A program made the translations under genes and the position numbers. Under the pieces are notes generated by a model that saw nothing but the letters and a program-made list of their open reading frames with translations, did no database searches and was not told the DNA's origin. Positions 18,246 through 26,771 of a stretch of DNA of 46,517 bases are shown piece after piece (position 1 is the first letter of the stretch; every line of letters starts with the position of its first letter). The DNA lies in contig DTTX01000037.1 of the NCBI GenBank assembly GCA_012964435.1, forward strand, positions 1-46,517, written 5' to 3'. The DNA comes from Mesonia sp. (GTDB lineage: Bacteria > Bacteroidota > Bacteroidia > Flavobacteriales > Flavobacteriaceae).

Positions 18246-18662
18246 ATGAAAACACAATATCAAACAACAGTTTCTGCCACAGGAGGAAGAAACGGACACG
18301 TAAAAAGTGAAGACGGATTTGTAGATTTTGACGTTTTAATGCCGAAAGAATTAAGCGGAAAAGGCGGAGCAACCAATCCTGAGCAATTATTTGCAGCAGG
18401 TTATGCTGCTTGCTTTGATAGCGCATTGAATCTGGTAATCGGGAAAGCTAAAGTTAAAACAGAAGGCGAAACTACCGTAAAAGCAACCGTAGGAATTGGA
18501 CCTAACGATGCCGGAGGTTTTCAGTTAGCCGTAAAACTTTCGGTAGAAATTCCCGGATTAGAGAAGGAGAAAGCGCAAAGATTGGTAGAGCAGGCGCATC
18601 AGGTTTGCCCTTATTCTAACGCAACTAGTGGAAATATAGATGTAGAATTAGAAGTGATTTAA
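18246..18662 (+). CDS. ohr: Organic hydroperoxide resistance protein (Ohr peroxidase)
   Basis: A 138-residue thiol peroxidase of the Ohr/OsmC family that reduces lipid and other organic hydroperoxides in the cytoplasm, usually with lipoylated proteins as electron donor. The peroxidatic cysteine is C56 in AAGYAACFDSAL and the resolving cysteine C121 in HQVCPYSNAT. R15 and E47 are in the positions of the catalytic Arg and Glu of known Ohr enzymes. The gene is followed by a REP-like palindrome, a terminator and then ohrR. The palindrome on its promoter suggests peroxide-relieved repression. Confidence 0.96.
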   Translation: MKTQYQTTVSATGGRNGHVKSEDGFVDFDVLMPKELSGKGGATNPEQLFAAGYAACFDSALNLVIGKAKVKTEGETTVKATVGIGPNDAGGFQLAVKLSVEIPGLEKEKAQRLVEQAHQVCPYSNATSGNIDVELEVI

Positions 18663-18670
18663 TTATTTTT

Positions 18671-18693
18671 TTCACCCTGAACTTGATTCAGGG
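18671..18693 (+). repeat. REP-like palindrome, diverged copy of the family at 30922 and 31284
   Basis: CCCTGAA (18675-18681) and TTCAGGG (18687-18693) form a 7-bp hairpin with loop CTTGA. The left part TTCA-CC-CTGAACTTG aligns with GTCA-NN-CTGAGCTTG of the two copies near 31000. It follows the ohr stop by 8 bases. Confidence 0.6.
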
Positions 18694-18762
18694 TCTCATC
18701 CTGAAATAGTATTATTCAAACTTCTTTGACTTAAGTGTGAAGATGAACTAAAACTCATATTT

Positions 18763-18799
18763 AAAAATCCCTTTTGGCTTGCGGCGAAAAGGGATTTTT
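18763..18799 (+). terminator. Rho-independent terminator between ohr and ohrR
   Basis: A 13-bp stem, AAAAATCCCTTTT with AAAAGGGATTTTT, encloses an 11-base loop and runs into eight T residues. It lies about 100 bases after ohr, so ohrR probably has a separate promoter. Confidence 0.88.
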
Positions 18800-18854
18800 T
18801 TTATTACTTTAAAGATTGAAAATTACTACTGAAAACCTCGAAAATCGCTGAAAA

Positions 18855-19295
18855 ATGAGTGAAAAATATGAAGCTTTAAAACTGGATCATCAACTTTGTT
18901 TTCCGTTGTATACCGCTTCACGATTGGTTATTCAGCGTTACCAGCCAATGCTAAAGGAGTTGGATATTACCTATCCGCAATATTTGGTTTTAATGGTGCT
19001 TTGGGAAAAAGATGAGGTGAACTTAAGTACGATTGCTGAAAAACTTCAGCTACAATCTAACACGCTTACACCGCTTTTAAAACGGCTGCAACAACGCGAT
19101 CTTTTGGAGCGTAAACGTTCTGAAACCGACGAGCGAAATATCGTAATCACGCTTACAGAAAAAGGAAAGGCTTTAAAAGACCAGGCTTGCGATGTGCCGG
19201 CATTGTTAGCCGAGCAACTTCCGTTGGAAGAAGAGGAAGCCAAAGAATTGTACCGATTATTATATAAAATGATCGGGAAAATGAGCGAAAAGTAA
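18855..19295 (+). CDS. ohrR: MarR-family peroxide-sensing repressor OhrR
   Basis: A 146-residue winged-helix regulator. C15 in DHQLCFPLYTASR is the reactive cysteine, and Y19, Y29 and Y40 fall at the same numbers as the tyrosines around Cys15 in Bacillus subtilis OhrR. The DNA-binding helix is about residues 55-80 (LSTIAEKLQLQSNTLTPLLKRLQQRD) and the wing about 84-96. A second cysteine, C112, lies in the C-terminal half, so a two-cysteine mechanism as in Xanthomonas is possible. Its neighbour ohr is the standard target, and the palindrome at 18203-18214 is the likely binding site. No copy of that palindrome is evident before ohrR itself. Confidence 0.93.
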   Translation: MSEKYEALKLDHQLCFPLYTASRLVIQRYQPMLKELDITYPQYLVLMVLWEKDEVNLSTIAEKLQLQSNTLTPLLKRLQQRDLLERKRSETDERNIVITLTEKGKALKDQACDVPALLAEQLPLEEEEAKELYRLLYKMIGKMSEK

Positions 19296-19361
19296 TTTCA
19301 ATAGAAATTATTAATTCTACGTCAAAATGAAATTTAATTTTTTCTTCCGCAGAAAGCTCAT

Positions 19362-21023
19362 CTAATCTTCAGATTTTCGAGTTTTAATATTGAAACTCGG
19401 CGCTTCGTAATCTTTCGGTAAATAATCTTTAGGGATGGTCGTCATATTACCATCACGTTGAGCACGATAATGTGGCGACAAAATTTCGATATCCATCTCG
19501 TTACAACAATCCTGAATATTTTGATGCAAATCTGAATAGATCAATGCCTGCTTATTAGCGTGTTTGGTGTATGCGTTTAGTTGATACGACACATAAAAAT
19601 CGTCTAAACTGGTTTGCAATACAAAAGGTTTAGGTTGTTTTTCGATAAGATTAGTGCGCAAAGCCGCTTCGATCAAAGCAGCATAAACGGTTTTATAAGG
19701 AATATCGTAACCTAAAGTCACCGTGGTATTAATAATTAAACCTTCGCCTTTATCTTTAGTGAAGGTCGAATAATTAACGGTATTTCCACTTAAAACTGCC
19801 GAATTTGGAATGGTAATTTCTTCGTTTTTGATGGTTTTAAGACGAGTAACTAGAAGTGTTTTTTCAATCACATTTCCGGTGGTGTTTCCAATATTAATCC
19901 GGTCTCCAATTTTAAAAGGTCGCATATAGGTGATGACCAATCCGGCAACCATATTAGCGATCGCAGAAGAAGATCCCAACGAAAGTAGTACGCCAAGAAA
20001 TACAGAAACTCCTTTAAAAATCGTAGAATCTGAACCCGGTAAAAGTGGGAAAATGAGCACGAACATAAATGCGTACAGCAAAAACCGCACAATGGTAAAT
20101 GTTGGCATTGCCCAATCGGGATGAAAACCTGAAATCTGAAGTTTTTCTGCTTCAATCTCTGCAAAAAAATATTTTACGGCCCCTACAAAATAACGCATTA
20201 CAATAATAATAGCTGCGATCTTAATAAGATTAGGGAAATAATGCCAAATAGCTGTAAAAATTTGTCCGAAAGAAGAGAAAATTAAGTCGAATAAATAGTT
20301 AGACCAGCCTTGTGTAAATTCAAAAACGCTAAAAATAAGCGGGAAGAAAATGTAAACTACCAGTAAAATTAAAAACCATTTTAAGATTTTTACCAAAAAC
20401 AAAATCACGTTTAATTCTTGTTCTGGAGTAATAAATGTGTAATTGTTATAAGTAAGACTTTTTAACCATTTGTCTTTTTTACTTTCAATAAACCGGATGC
20501 TTTTTTTGTTTAAAAAAGCAATTAATTTTAGAGCGAGCCAAAGTCCTAAGAGGATGAGCGCAACAAAACCAATTTTTAAAAAGATATTTTTCGGGATGTA
20601 TTTACTTTCAGCAATATCGAGATTTGCCGAGATCGTCTCTTTATAAAGCTGGGCTAATTCTTGTTTCGTTTTTTTAGTGCCAATCGTATCAAGATTAGTG
20701 ATGTTGAGCAGAATTTGATTGCCGTAGATTAACTCTAATCGTTCTTGATCTTTTAAAACTTGAAGAGAATCTTTAGAAAAAGAGTTGGCGTCGATGCCTT
20801 TAATTCTTTCTGAAATAATAGCGGCGCGTTCTGCAGCACTAAGATCTCCCGATTTTTGGTAGATTACAAATAACTCTTCATTAGCTTTACCCATAACAGG
20901 AAAACCAGTTGTTTTTTCTAGAATATTTTCAGTTTTCTGTATAGAGTCTTGGAAGCTAAAAACACTAGAAAAAGAAAAAAAACTCAAACAGGTAAAAATT
21001 AAAGTTAACCGTCTTATAAGCAT
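19362..21023 (-). CDS. MscS-family mechanosensitive ion channel
   Basis: A 553-residue inner-membrane channel that should open on osmotic downshock. A signal peptide (LTLIFTCLSFFSFSSVFSF) starts the protein, then a periplasmic part to about residue 145. Membrane helices follow at about 147-167, 205-230, 250-280 and 305-330, with the glycine/alanine-rich pore helix near 340-360 (LGVLLSLGSSSAIANMVAG). The MscS beta domain follows (PFKIGDRINIG ... TIPNSAVLSG), then a cytoplasmic alpha/beta domain. The ATG at 21021-21023 is preferred over an upstream TTG. It converges with ohrR, 66 bases apart. Confidence 0.93.
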   Translation of the reverse strand: MLIRRLTLIFTCLSFFSFSSVFSFQDSIQKTENILEKTTGFPVMGKANEELFVIYQKSGDLSAAERAAIISERIKGIDANSFSKDSLQVLKDQERLELIYGNQILLNITNLDTIGTKKTKQELAQLYKETISANLDIAESKYIPKNIFLKIGFVALILLGLWLALKLIAFLNKKSIRFIESKKDKWLKSLTYNNYTFITPEQELNVILFLVKILKWFLILLVVYIFFPLIFSVFEFTQGWSNYLFDLIFSSFGQIFTAIWHYFPNLIKIAAIIIVMRYFVGAVKYFFAEIEAEKLQISGFHPDWAMPTFTIVRFLLYAFMFVLIFPLLPGSDSTIFKGVSVFLGVLLSLGSSSAIANMVAGLVITYMRPFKIGDRINIGNTTGNVIEKTLLVTRLKTIKNEEITIPNSAVLSGNTVNYSTFTKDKGEGLIINTTVTLGYDIPYKTVYAALIEAALRTNLIEKQPKPFVLQTSLDDFYVSYQLNAYTKHANKQALIYSDLHQNIQDCCNEMDIEILSPHYRAQRDGNMTTIPKDYLPKDYEAPSFNIKTRKSED

Positions 21024-21138
21024 CAAGAAATATATTTAAACTAAGTGATAATGAGTTATTCTTAGCTAAAATAAAGAAATTATTGAATTAGGGAGGAGAA
21101 ATATTTAAAACAAAAAATTACTTTTGAAAGAAAACATT

Positions 21139-21612
21139 ATGCTCGAAATAGAACGTAAATTCTTGGTAAAAAATAATTCTTATAAAGAGGAAGCTTATCA
21201 TTCATATACTATTCAGCAAGGCTATTTAAACTCTCATCCAGAGAGAACTATACGTATTCGTATTAAAGAAAATGAAGCTTTTATTACTATAAAAGGAAAA
21301 TCTTCTAAAAGTGGTTTATCACGTTTTGAGTGGGAAAAAAAAATAGATATTGCTGAAGCTGAACAATTACTTAAACTCTGTGAACCCGGTAAAATCGAAA
21401 AAAGAAGATATTTAGTAAAATCGGGAGATCACACTTTTGAAGTAGATGAATTTTTTACTGAAAACGAGGGTTTAATCGTTGCTGAAGTAGAAATGAAAAC
21501 AGAAGAAGAAACGGTTAAACTGCCTAATTGGCTAGCAGAAGAAGTAACCGGTGATCAGAAATATTATAATTCAGCACTAACAAAACAACCTTATAAAACT
21601 TGGAACTTATGA
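21139..21612 (+). CDS. CYTH domain protein (triphosphate tunnel metalloenzyme)
   Basis: A 157-residue protein of the CYTH / TTM family. The hallmark ExExK is E3-E5-K7 in LEIERKFLV. The tunnel is lined by the alternating basic and acidic strands that follow, including TIRIRIKENEAFITIKGK. Members hydrolyse tripolyphosphate or other triphosphates; the substrate here is unknown. The ATG at 21139 is chosen because ExExK must lie at the very N-terminus; an in-frame TTG five codons earlier is less likely. The stop overlaps the ATG of the next gene (ATGA), so the two are co-translated. Confidence 0.92.
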   Translation: MLEIERKFLVKNNSYKEEAYHSYTIQQGYLNSHPERTIRIRIKENEAFITIKGKSSKSGLSRFEWEKKIDIAEAEQLLKLCEPGKIEKRRYLVKSGDHTFEVDEFFTENEGLIVAEVEMKTEEETVKLPNWLAEEVTGDQKYYNSALTKQPYKTWNL

Positions 21613-22124
21613 AAAATATCATATTCATATTAGGTGCAATTACTATTTTCTCTAGTTGCGAAATGGCGTTAAAAGATCACGACGACCATAAACTTCAACA
21701 AAAAGAAGTAACCGATTCTCTTGCTAAAAAATCTAAAGCTATTAGTATTGAAGAGCGATCTGAACAATTAAAAGCAGAAGGTTATGAGACATTTCATTAC
21801 CAAGAAGGAGACACGACATATTTAATGCAAAAGTATTTTATGGTTTTTCTAAAGTCGGGTAAGAATCGAAGTCAAGATTCTACCGAGGCGGCAAATTTGC
21901 AGATAAAACATTTAGCACACTTAGAGCGAATGGCTCAAGAAGGCTATACAAGTTTAACCGGTCCGTTTGGGGACGATGGTGAGATTAGAGGAATCGTGGT
22001 TTATAATACGCCCACCCTAAAAATGGCCGATAGTTTAGCTCATTTAGATCCTATGGTTAAAGCCGGTAGATTAGAAGTAGAAGTACACCCTTGGTGGACA
22101 TCTAAGGGAGGTAAATTAAAATAA
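21609..22124 (+). CDS. YciI-like domain lipoprotein
   Basis: A 171-residue predicted lipoprotein: the signal IIFILGAITIFSSC places the lipidated cysteine at C16. Residues about 72-165 look like a YCII-type fold (YFMVFLKSG ... HLAHLERMAQEG ... GPFGDDGEIRGIVVYN ... EVEVHPWW), with the histidine and aspartate typical of that family. YCII proteins are usually small cytoplasmic enzymes or subunits of unknown activity, so export on a lipid anchor is unusual. The gene starts inside the end of the CYTH gene (ATGA). It converges with the efflux operon; the hairpin at 22132-22162 lies between. Confidence 0.8.
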   Translation: MKNIIFILGAITIFSSCEMALKDHDDHKLQQKEVTDSLAKKSKAISIEERSEQLKAEGYETFHYQEGDTTYLMQKYFMVFLKSGKNRSQDSTEAANLQIKHLAHLERMAQEGYTSLTGPFGDDGEIRGIVVYNTPTLKMADSLAHLDPMVKAGRLEVEVHPWWTSKGGKLK

Positions 22125-22131
22125 AAAAGAA

Positions 22132-22162
22132 ATCGCCCTGCAAAAAATTCTTGCAAGGCGAT
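22132..22162 (-). terminator. Terminator of the RND efflux operon
   Basis: A 12-bp stem, ATCGCCCTGCAA with TTGCAAGGCGAT. The single mismatch becomes a G-U pair in the minus-strand transcript, and that transcript then runs into TTCTTTTTTA. It therefore best serves the minus-strand operon, 33 bases after its last stop. Confidence 0.8.
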
Positions 22163-22195
22163 CACTACTAACCAAAAATTACAAACTATAAATGC

Positions 22196-23605
22196 TTATT
22201 GCCATCCGCCGCCTAAAGCTTCATATAAATTCACCATCGAATTTAATTGTGAATACTTAGCGTTGATCAAGTCTAATCTAGAGTTTAACGCATTTTCTCT
22301 TGCGGTTAAAACTTCTAAATAATTGGCTAAACCATTATCTAACAATTCCTGCGAATAATTAGTTGCGGTTTCGTAAGCACTATATTCTTTTTCTTTTATT
22401 TCAATTTTATCGGTTGCTGCTTCATAGTTATATAAAGCATCGGCAACTTCTTTAGTCGCGGTTAAGAAAGCTTGTCTAAATTGAAGTCTAGCTTGTTCTT
22501 GTTGAACTTCTGCAGCTTCAAATTGTGTTCTTATTTGTCTACGCTGAAAAATTGGCTGCGTAATACCTCCTACAATGGTTGCAAATAAAGAATTCGTATC
22601 TATAAGTTCTCCCAAATCTAAGGATTGAAAACCTCCTGTTGCTGTTAACGTTAATGAAGGATAGAAATTAGCTCTAGCAACATTGGTCATTTCAAAAGCA
22701 TTTACCAAGCCATATTCTGCCTGAATTACATCGGGTCTGTTTCTTAATAATTGCGCAGGAACCCCGGTTTTTAATTCGGTTTCAATAGTTTGATCGGCTA
22801 AAACACTTCGGTTAACATCTTGCGGTTCTTTACCTAATAAAATAGACATGGTGTTTTCTAATAATCTTATTTGATTATTAATGTCTACCAACAAAGCTTG
22901 TGCTGTATAAAGCTGCGCTTCAGTTTGTTTTACACCAACTTCAGTTATGTTGCCGGCTTCTTTTAAAGCCTTATTGGTTTCTAAACTTTTTTCACGGTTT
23001 TCAATTGTTCTCTCAGTAACTTCACGTTGCTCATCTAAAGAAAGTAATTGATAATAAGTAGAGGCAATGTTAGAAATAAGTGTAGTTTTTACCGCTTGAT
23101 GTGCGGCCACACTTTGTAAATAAGAAGCTTCGTAAGCTCTTTTTTGACTTCTAATTTTTCCCCAAATATCGGCTTCCCAAGAAAGATCTGCACTAATTTC
23201 ATATTGATCTAACGAAGAGAATAAACCTCCAAACTGGCTATTTGAAGAAAGCTCTGAGTGCGTCCAGCTTGCATTTCCTGTAAGTGAAGGAAAATAACCT
23301 GCTTTTCCTTGCTTCAAGTAAGCTTCAGCATATAATATTTGCTGAAGCGCTACTCGAATATCAATATTATTCTGAAGACCTTCTTCAATATGATCTTGCA
23401 AAATAGGATCGGTAAACATTTCTTTCCAAGAAACATTTGCCATGGTTAAACTATCCTGCGGAATATTATCGGTTCTAAAATTCTCTTCATTCACAATTTC
23501 AGGCTGTTCATAATCTTTTGCTACGAAACAAGATTGCAGAGAAGTTAATGTTAGCATAAGCAAAACAGCTTTTTGCCAACTTATATGTTTTAAAATAGGT
23601 TTCAT
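22196..23605 (-). CDS. TolC-like outer-membrane efflux lipoprotein (NodT/OprM family)
   Basis: A 469-residue outer-membrane channel of a tripartite pump. The ATG at 23603-23605 is chosen: it gives a clean lipoprotein signal (LLMLTLTSLQSC, lipidated C26) and lies one base after the stop of the pump gene, while the upstream extension starts with GTG inside that gene. Two long repeated coiled-coil regions (about 60-255 and 265-460) are typical of OEP domains, with SADLSWEADIWGKIRSQK and the second-half TATGGFQS typical of the NodT group. It is the last gene of the operon and is followed by the terminator at 22132-22162. Confidence 0.94.
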   Translation of the reverse strand: MKPILKHISWQKAVLLMLTLTSLQSCFVAKDYEQPEIVNEENFRTDNIPQDSLTMANVSWKEMFTDPILQDHIEEGLQNNIDIRVALQQILYAEAYLKQGKAGYFPSLTGNASWTHSELSSNSQFGGLFSSLDQYEISADLSWEADIWGKIRSQKRAYEASYLQSVAAHQAVKTTLISNIASTYYQLLSLDEQREVTERTIENREKSLETNKALKEAGNITEVGVKQTEAQLYTAQALLVDINNQIRLLENTMSILLGKEPQDVNRSVLADQTIETELKTGVPAQLLRNRPDVIQAEYGLVNAFEMTNVARANFYPSLTLTATGGFQSLDLGELIDTNSLFATIVGGITQPIFQRRQIRTQFEAAEVQQEQARLQFRQAFLTATKEVADALYNYEAATDKIEIKEKEYSAYETATNYSQELLDNGLANYLEVLTARENALNSRLDLINAKYSQLNSMVNLYEALGGGWQ

Positions 23606-23606
23606 A

Positions 23607-26600
23607 TTAGTTTTTTTCTTCGGTCGATTCAACAATAAACTTAGGTTCACCAGAAATTTTCTCCTGTAAATATTGAAACATTATAAATAAAATCGGGATT
23701 AAGAATACTCCTAATAATGTTCCTATTAACAAGCCTCCAACAGCTCCTGTACCGATCGACCTGTTTCCTATCGCTCCAACTCCATTAGCTAATACCAGTG
23801 GCATTAACCCTAAAATAAAAGCAAAAGAGGTCATTAAAATTGGTCGTAAACGTGCTTTTGCACCGTCGATCGCAGCATCTACAATAGATTCTCCACGTTT
23901 TCTTCGTTGTATAGCGAACTCTACAATTAAGATGGCATTCTTAGCTAATAAACCAATAAGCATAATTAAGGCGATCTGGAAATAGATATTATTTTGAAGC
24001 CCTAACAATTTTATTGAAAAATATGCTCCGAAAACTCCTAATGGCAACGAAAGAATTACAGATAATGGTAATAAATAACTCTCGTATTGTGCCGATAATA
24101 AGAAGTACACAAATACTAAACATAATATAAAGATCATCGTGGTTTGGTTACCTGCATTTACTTCTTCACGCGTTAATCCGGAATATGCTGTGTTGTAATT
24201 ATTGGGTAAATTTTCAACTTCTTCTTCAATAATATTAATAGCATCACCGGTACTGTAACCCGGGTTCATCGCAACAGTAAGTTTAGTCGAGTTAAATAAA
24301 TTAAATCGAGTTACGGCTTGTGGTCCATAAACGCGTTTTAGTGTTATGAACTGAGTAATTGGAGCCATCTCACCGCTACCTGTTCTTACAAAAAGTTTGC
24401 TTAAGTCACTTTCTGTAGCTCTATCTTCCGGTAAAGATTGAATGTATACACGATATTGTTTACCAAATCTGGCAAAGTCTGCAGCATAAACCCCACCAAT
24501 ATATCCTTGCAATGTTGAAAATATACTGCTAATAGATACTCCTTTATCTTTAGCAACAGGCACATTTATGTCCATTTCGTATTGCGGATATCTAGTGTTG
24601 AAAGATGACTGCGCATATTGCACTTCCGGATGCTTCATTAACGATTGAATAAACTCTTGATTGGTTTGATCGAGTTCTGTAAAAGCACCACCAGACTGAT
24701 CTAAAAGGTTAACTTCTGCTCCGGCCGAAGCACTAAAGCCCGGTACACTCGGAGGCGCAAAGAAAATAATATTTGCATCCGGGATGGTGGCAGCGATCCC
24801 AAAAAGTCGCTTGGTAATAGCATCTACCGATAGTGAATCTTCTTCACGCTCAGACCAATTTTTCAACTTAATAAATCCTAAAGCATAATTGCTCCCTTGC
24901 CCACTCAATAAGCTCACTCCGTCAATCATAGAAACGGCATCTACACCCGGTAGTTCTTTTACTTTATTATAAAGAACTTCATTTACTTGGTGAGTTCTAT
25001 CTAAAGTTGCTCCGGCAGGTAATTCGATATTAGCGAAAACAATACCTCTATCTTCATTAGGGATAAAACCGGTTGGAGTCGTAGTGGAAGTCCACCAAAT
25101 ACCTGCAATAGATAATGCTAATATTAAAAAGGTGATCCACTTATTTTTGTATAAAAAGGCTAATGATTTTCCGTAGCGATTAATGGTTGCATTAAACCCA
25201 CGATTAAAGCCGTCGTAAAAACGTTGTAAAAATGTTTTTTTCTTTTCTTCATCGCTATGAGGTTTTAAGAAAAGTGCACATAAAGCAGGGCTCAATGTTA
25301 ATGCATTTACCGCAGAAATTACGATCGAAACAATTAATGTAATACCAAATTGTTTATAGAAAACTCCGGTTGGACCTTGTACAAAGGTTACCGGTACAAA
25401 AACCGCCGCCATTACTAATGTAATAGAAATAATAGCACCAGAAATTTCATGCATCGCACCTAAAGTCGCTTTTTTAGAACTTTTAGCACCTTCATCAATT
25501 TTGGCGTGAACCGCTTCAACCACTACAATCGCATCATCTACTACAATACCAATAGCTAATACTAAAGCAAAAAGTGTTAGGAGGTTAATCGAAAACCCAA
25601 ATAAATTCAAGAAAAAGAAAGTACCAACGATCGACACGGGAACCGCAATTGCGGGTATTAATGTAGATCTAAAGTCTTGTAAGAAAATAAATACTACGAT
25701 AAATACCAAGATAAACGCTTCGATTAAGGTATGAACTACTTTTTCTATAGAAGCATTTAAGAACTCATTCGTGTCGTATGGAATTAAAGTTTTTACTCCA
25801 TCAGGAAAATCTTTTTCAAGAACCTCTAATCTAGACTTGATCTCTTCGATAATCTCTTGTGCATTTGATCCTTTGGTTTGGTAGATAGCCATGTTAATAC
25901 TTGGGTAGCCATCTGTGATCGATTTTTTATTATAGGTTTGTGCATCAAGCTCGATTTCTGCGACATCTTCAAGTCTTAAATATTGACCGTCTCCTAATGC
26001 TTTGATGATTATATCTGAATATTGCTTTTCAGTTTTAAAACGACCACTATACTTAATCACATAAGAGAATGCTTCTCCATTATTTTCACCTAAAGACCCT
26101 GCGGCTGCTTCTAAACTTTGTTCGTTTAGTGCAGCAGTTACATCTGAAGGAACAAGGTTATAAGCCGCAAGTTTTTCCGGTTTTAACCAGATACGCATTG
26201 CGTAATCTTGTTGAGAGAACACGTTTACATCTCCAACCCCGCTAACCCTTTGCAATTCTGGGATAACATTAATTTTTAAATAATTCTGTAAATAGGTAGA
26301 ACTATAATTTTCATTTGTTGTATAGAAAGACAAGAACATTAAAGAACTCGTCTGCTGCTTTTGAGTCAATACTCCCGTTTGTTTAACCTCTGCCGGTAAT
26401 AATGGGTTGGCTCTTGCTACACGGTTCTGTACGTTTACCGCAGCAATATCAGGATCTACATCTTGATCGAAATAAACTGTGATATCTGCCGTACCGTTAT
26501 TGGTTGCTGTTGAGGTTAGATAGGTCATCCCTTCAACACCATTAATTTGTTCTTCTAAAGGTATAATAACACTTTCCAGAATCGTTTCAGCATTCGCTCC

Positions 26601-26750
26601 AGGGTAAGTGGTAGTTACCTTTACCGTTGGTGGAGCAATATCTGGATATTGTTCAATAGGTAGTGTGGTTAAACCTAACACCCCTAATATAACTATGATG
26701 ATTGAGATCACGGTAGATAAAACCGGACGCTCTATAAATGTTTTTAGCAT
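23607..26750 (-). CDS. RND multidrug efflux pump, HAE1 (AcrB/MexB) type
   Basis: A 1047-residue proton-driven inner-membrane exporter. Twelve membrane helices lie in two halves, each with a large periplasmic loop. The proton-relay aspartates are the DD pair in IGIVVDDAIVVVEA (helix 4), and the helix-10 lysine is in LAKNAILIVEFA. The start MLKTFIERPVLSTVISI is typical. Length equals AcrB (1049). Substrates cannot be predicted, but HAE1 pumps export hydrophobic and amphiphilic drugs, bile salts and dyes. It lies between the adaptor gene (21 bases upstream) and the channel gene (one base downstream). Confidence 0.96.
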   Translation of the reverse strand: MLKTFIERPVLSTVISIIIVILGVLGLTTLPIEQYPDIAPPTVKVTTTYPGANAETILESVIIPLEEQINGVEGMTYLTSTATNNGTADITVYFDQDVDPDIAAVNVQNRVARANPLLPAEVKQTGVLTQKQQTSSLMFLSFYTTNENYSSTYLQNYLKINVIPELQRVSGVGDVNVFSQQDYAMRIWLKPEKLAAYNLVPSDVTAALNEQSLEAAAGSLGENNGEAFSYVIKYSGRFKTEKQYSDIIIKALGDGQYLRLEDVAEIELDAQTYNKKSITDGYPSINMAIYQTKGSNAQEIIEEIKSRLEVLEKDFPDGVKTLIPYDTNEFLNASIEKVVHTLIEAFILVFIVVFIFLQDFRSTLIPAIAVPVSIVGTFFFLNLFGFSINLLTLFALVLAIGIVVDDAIVVVEAVHAKIDEGAKSSKKATLGAMHEISGAIISITLVMAAVFVPVTFVQGPTGVFYKQFGITLIVSIVISAVNALTLSPALCALFLKPHSDEEKKKTFLQRFYDGFNRGFNATINRYGKSLAFLYKNKWITFLILALSIAGIWWTSTTTPTGFIPNEDRGIVFANIELPAGATLDRTHQVNEVLYNKVKELPGVDAVSMIDGVSLLSGQGSNYALGFIKLKNWSEREEDSLSVDAITKRLFGIAATIPDANIIFFAPPSVPGFSASAGAEVNLLDQSGGAFTELDQTNQEFIQSLMKHPEVQYAQSSFNTRYPQYEMDINVPVAKDKGVSISSIFSTLQGYIGGVYAADFARFGKQYRVYIQSLPEDRATESDLSKLFVRTGSGEMAPITQFITLKRVYGPQAVTRFNLFNSTKLTVAMNPGYSTGDAINIIEEEVENLPNNYNTAYSGLTREEVNAGNQTTMIFILCLVFVYFLLSAQYESYLLPLSVILSLPLGVFGAYFSIKLLGLQNNIYFQIALIMLIGLLAKNAILIVEFAIQRRKRGESIVDAAIDGAKARLRPILMTSFAFILGLMPLVLANGVGAIGNRSIGTGAVGGLLIGTLLGVFLIPILFIMFQYLQEKISGEPKFIVESTEEKN

Positions 26751-26771
26751 GATTTATTGCTCAGATTTTTA

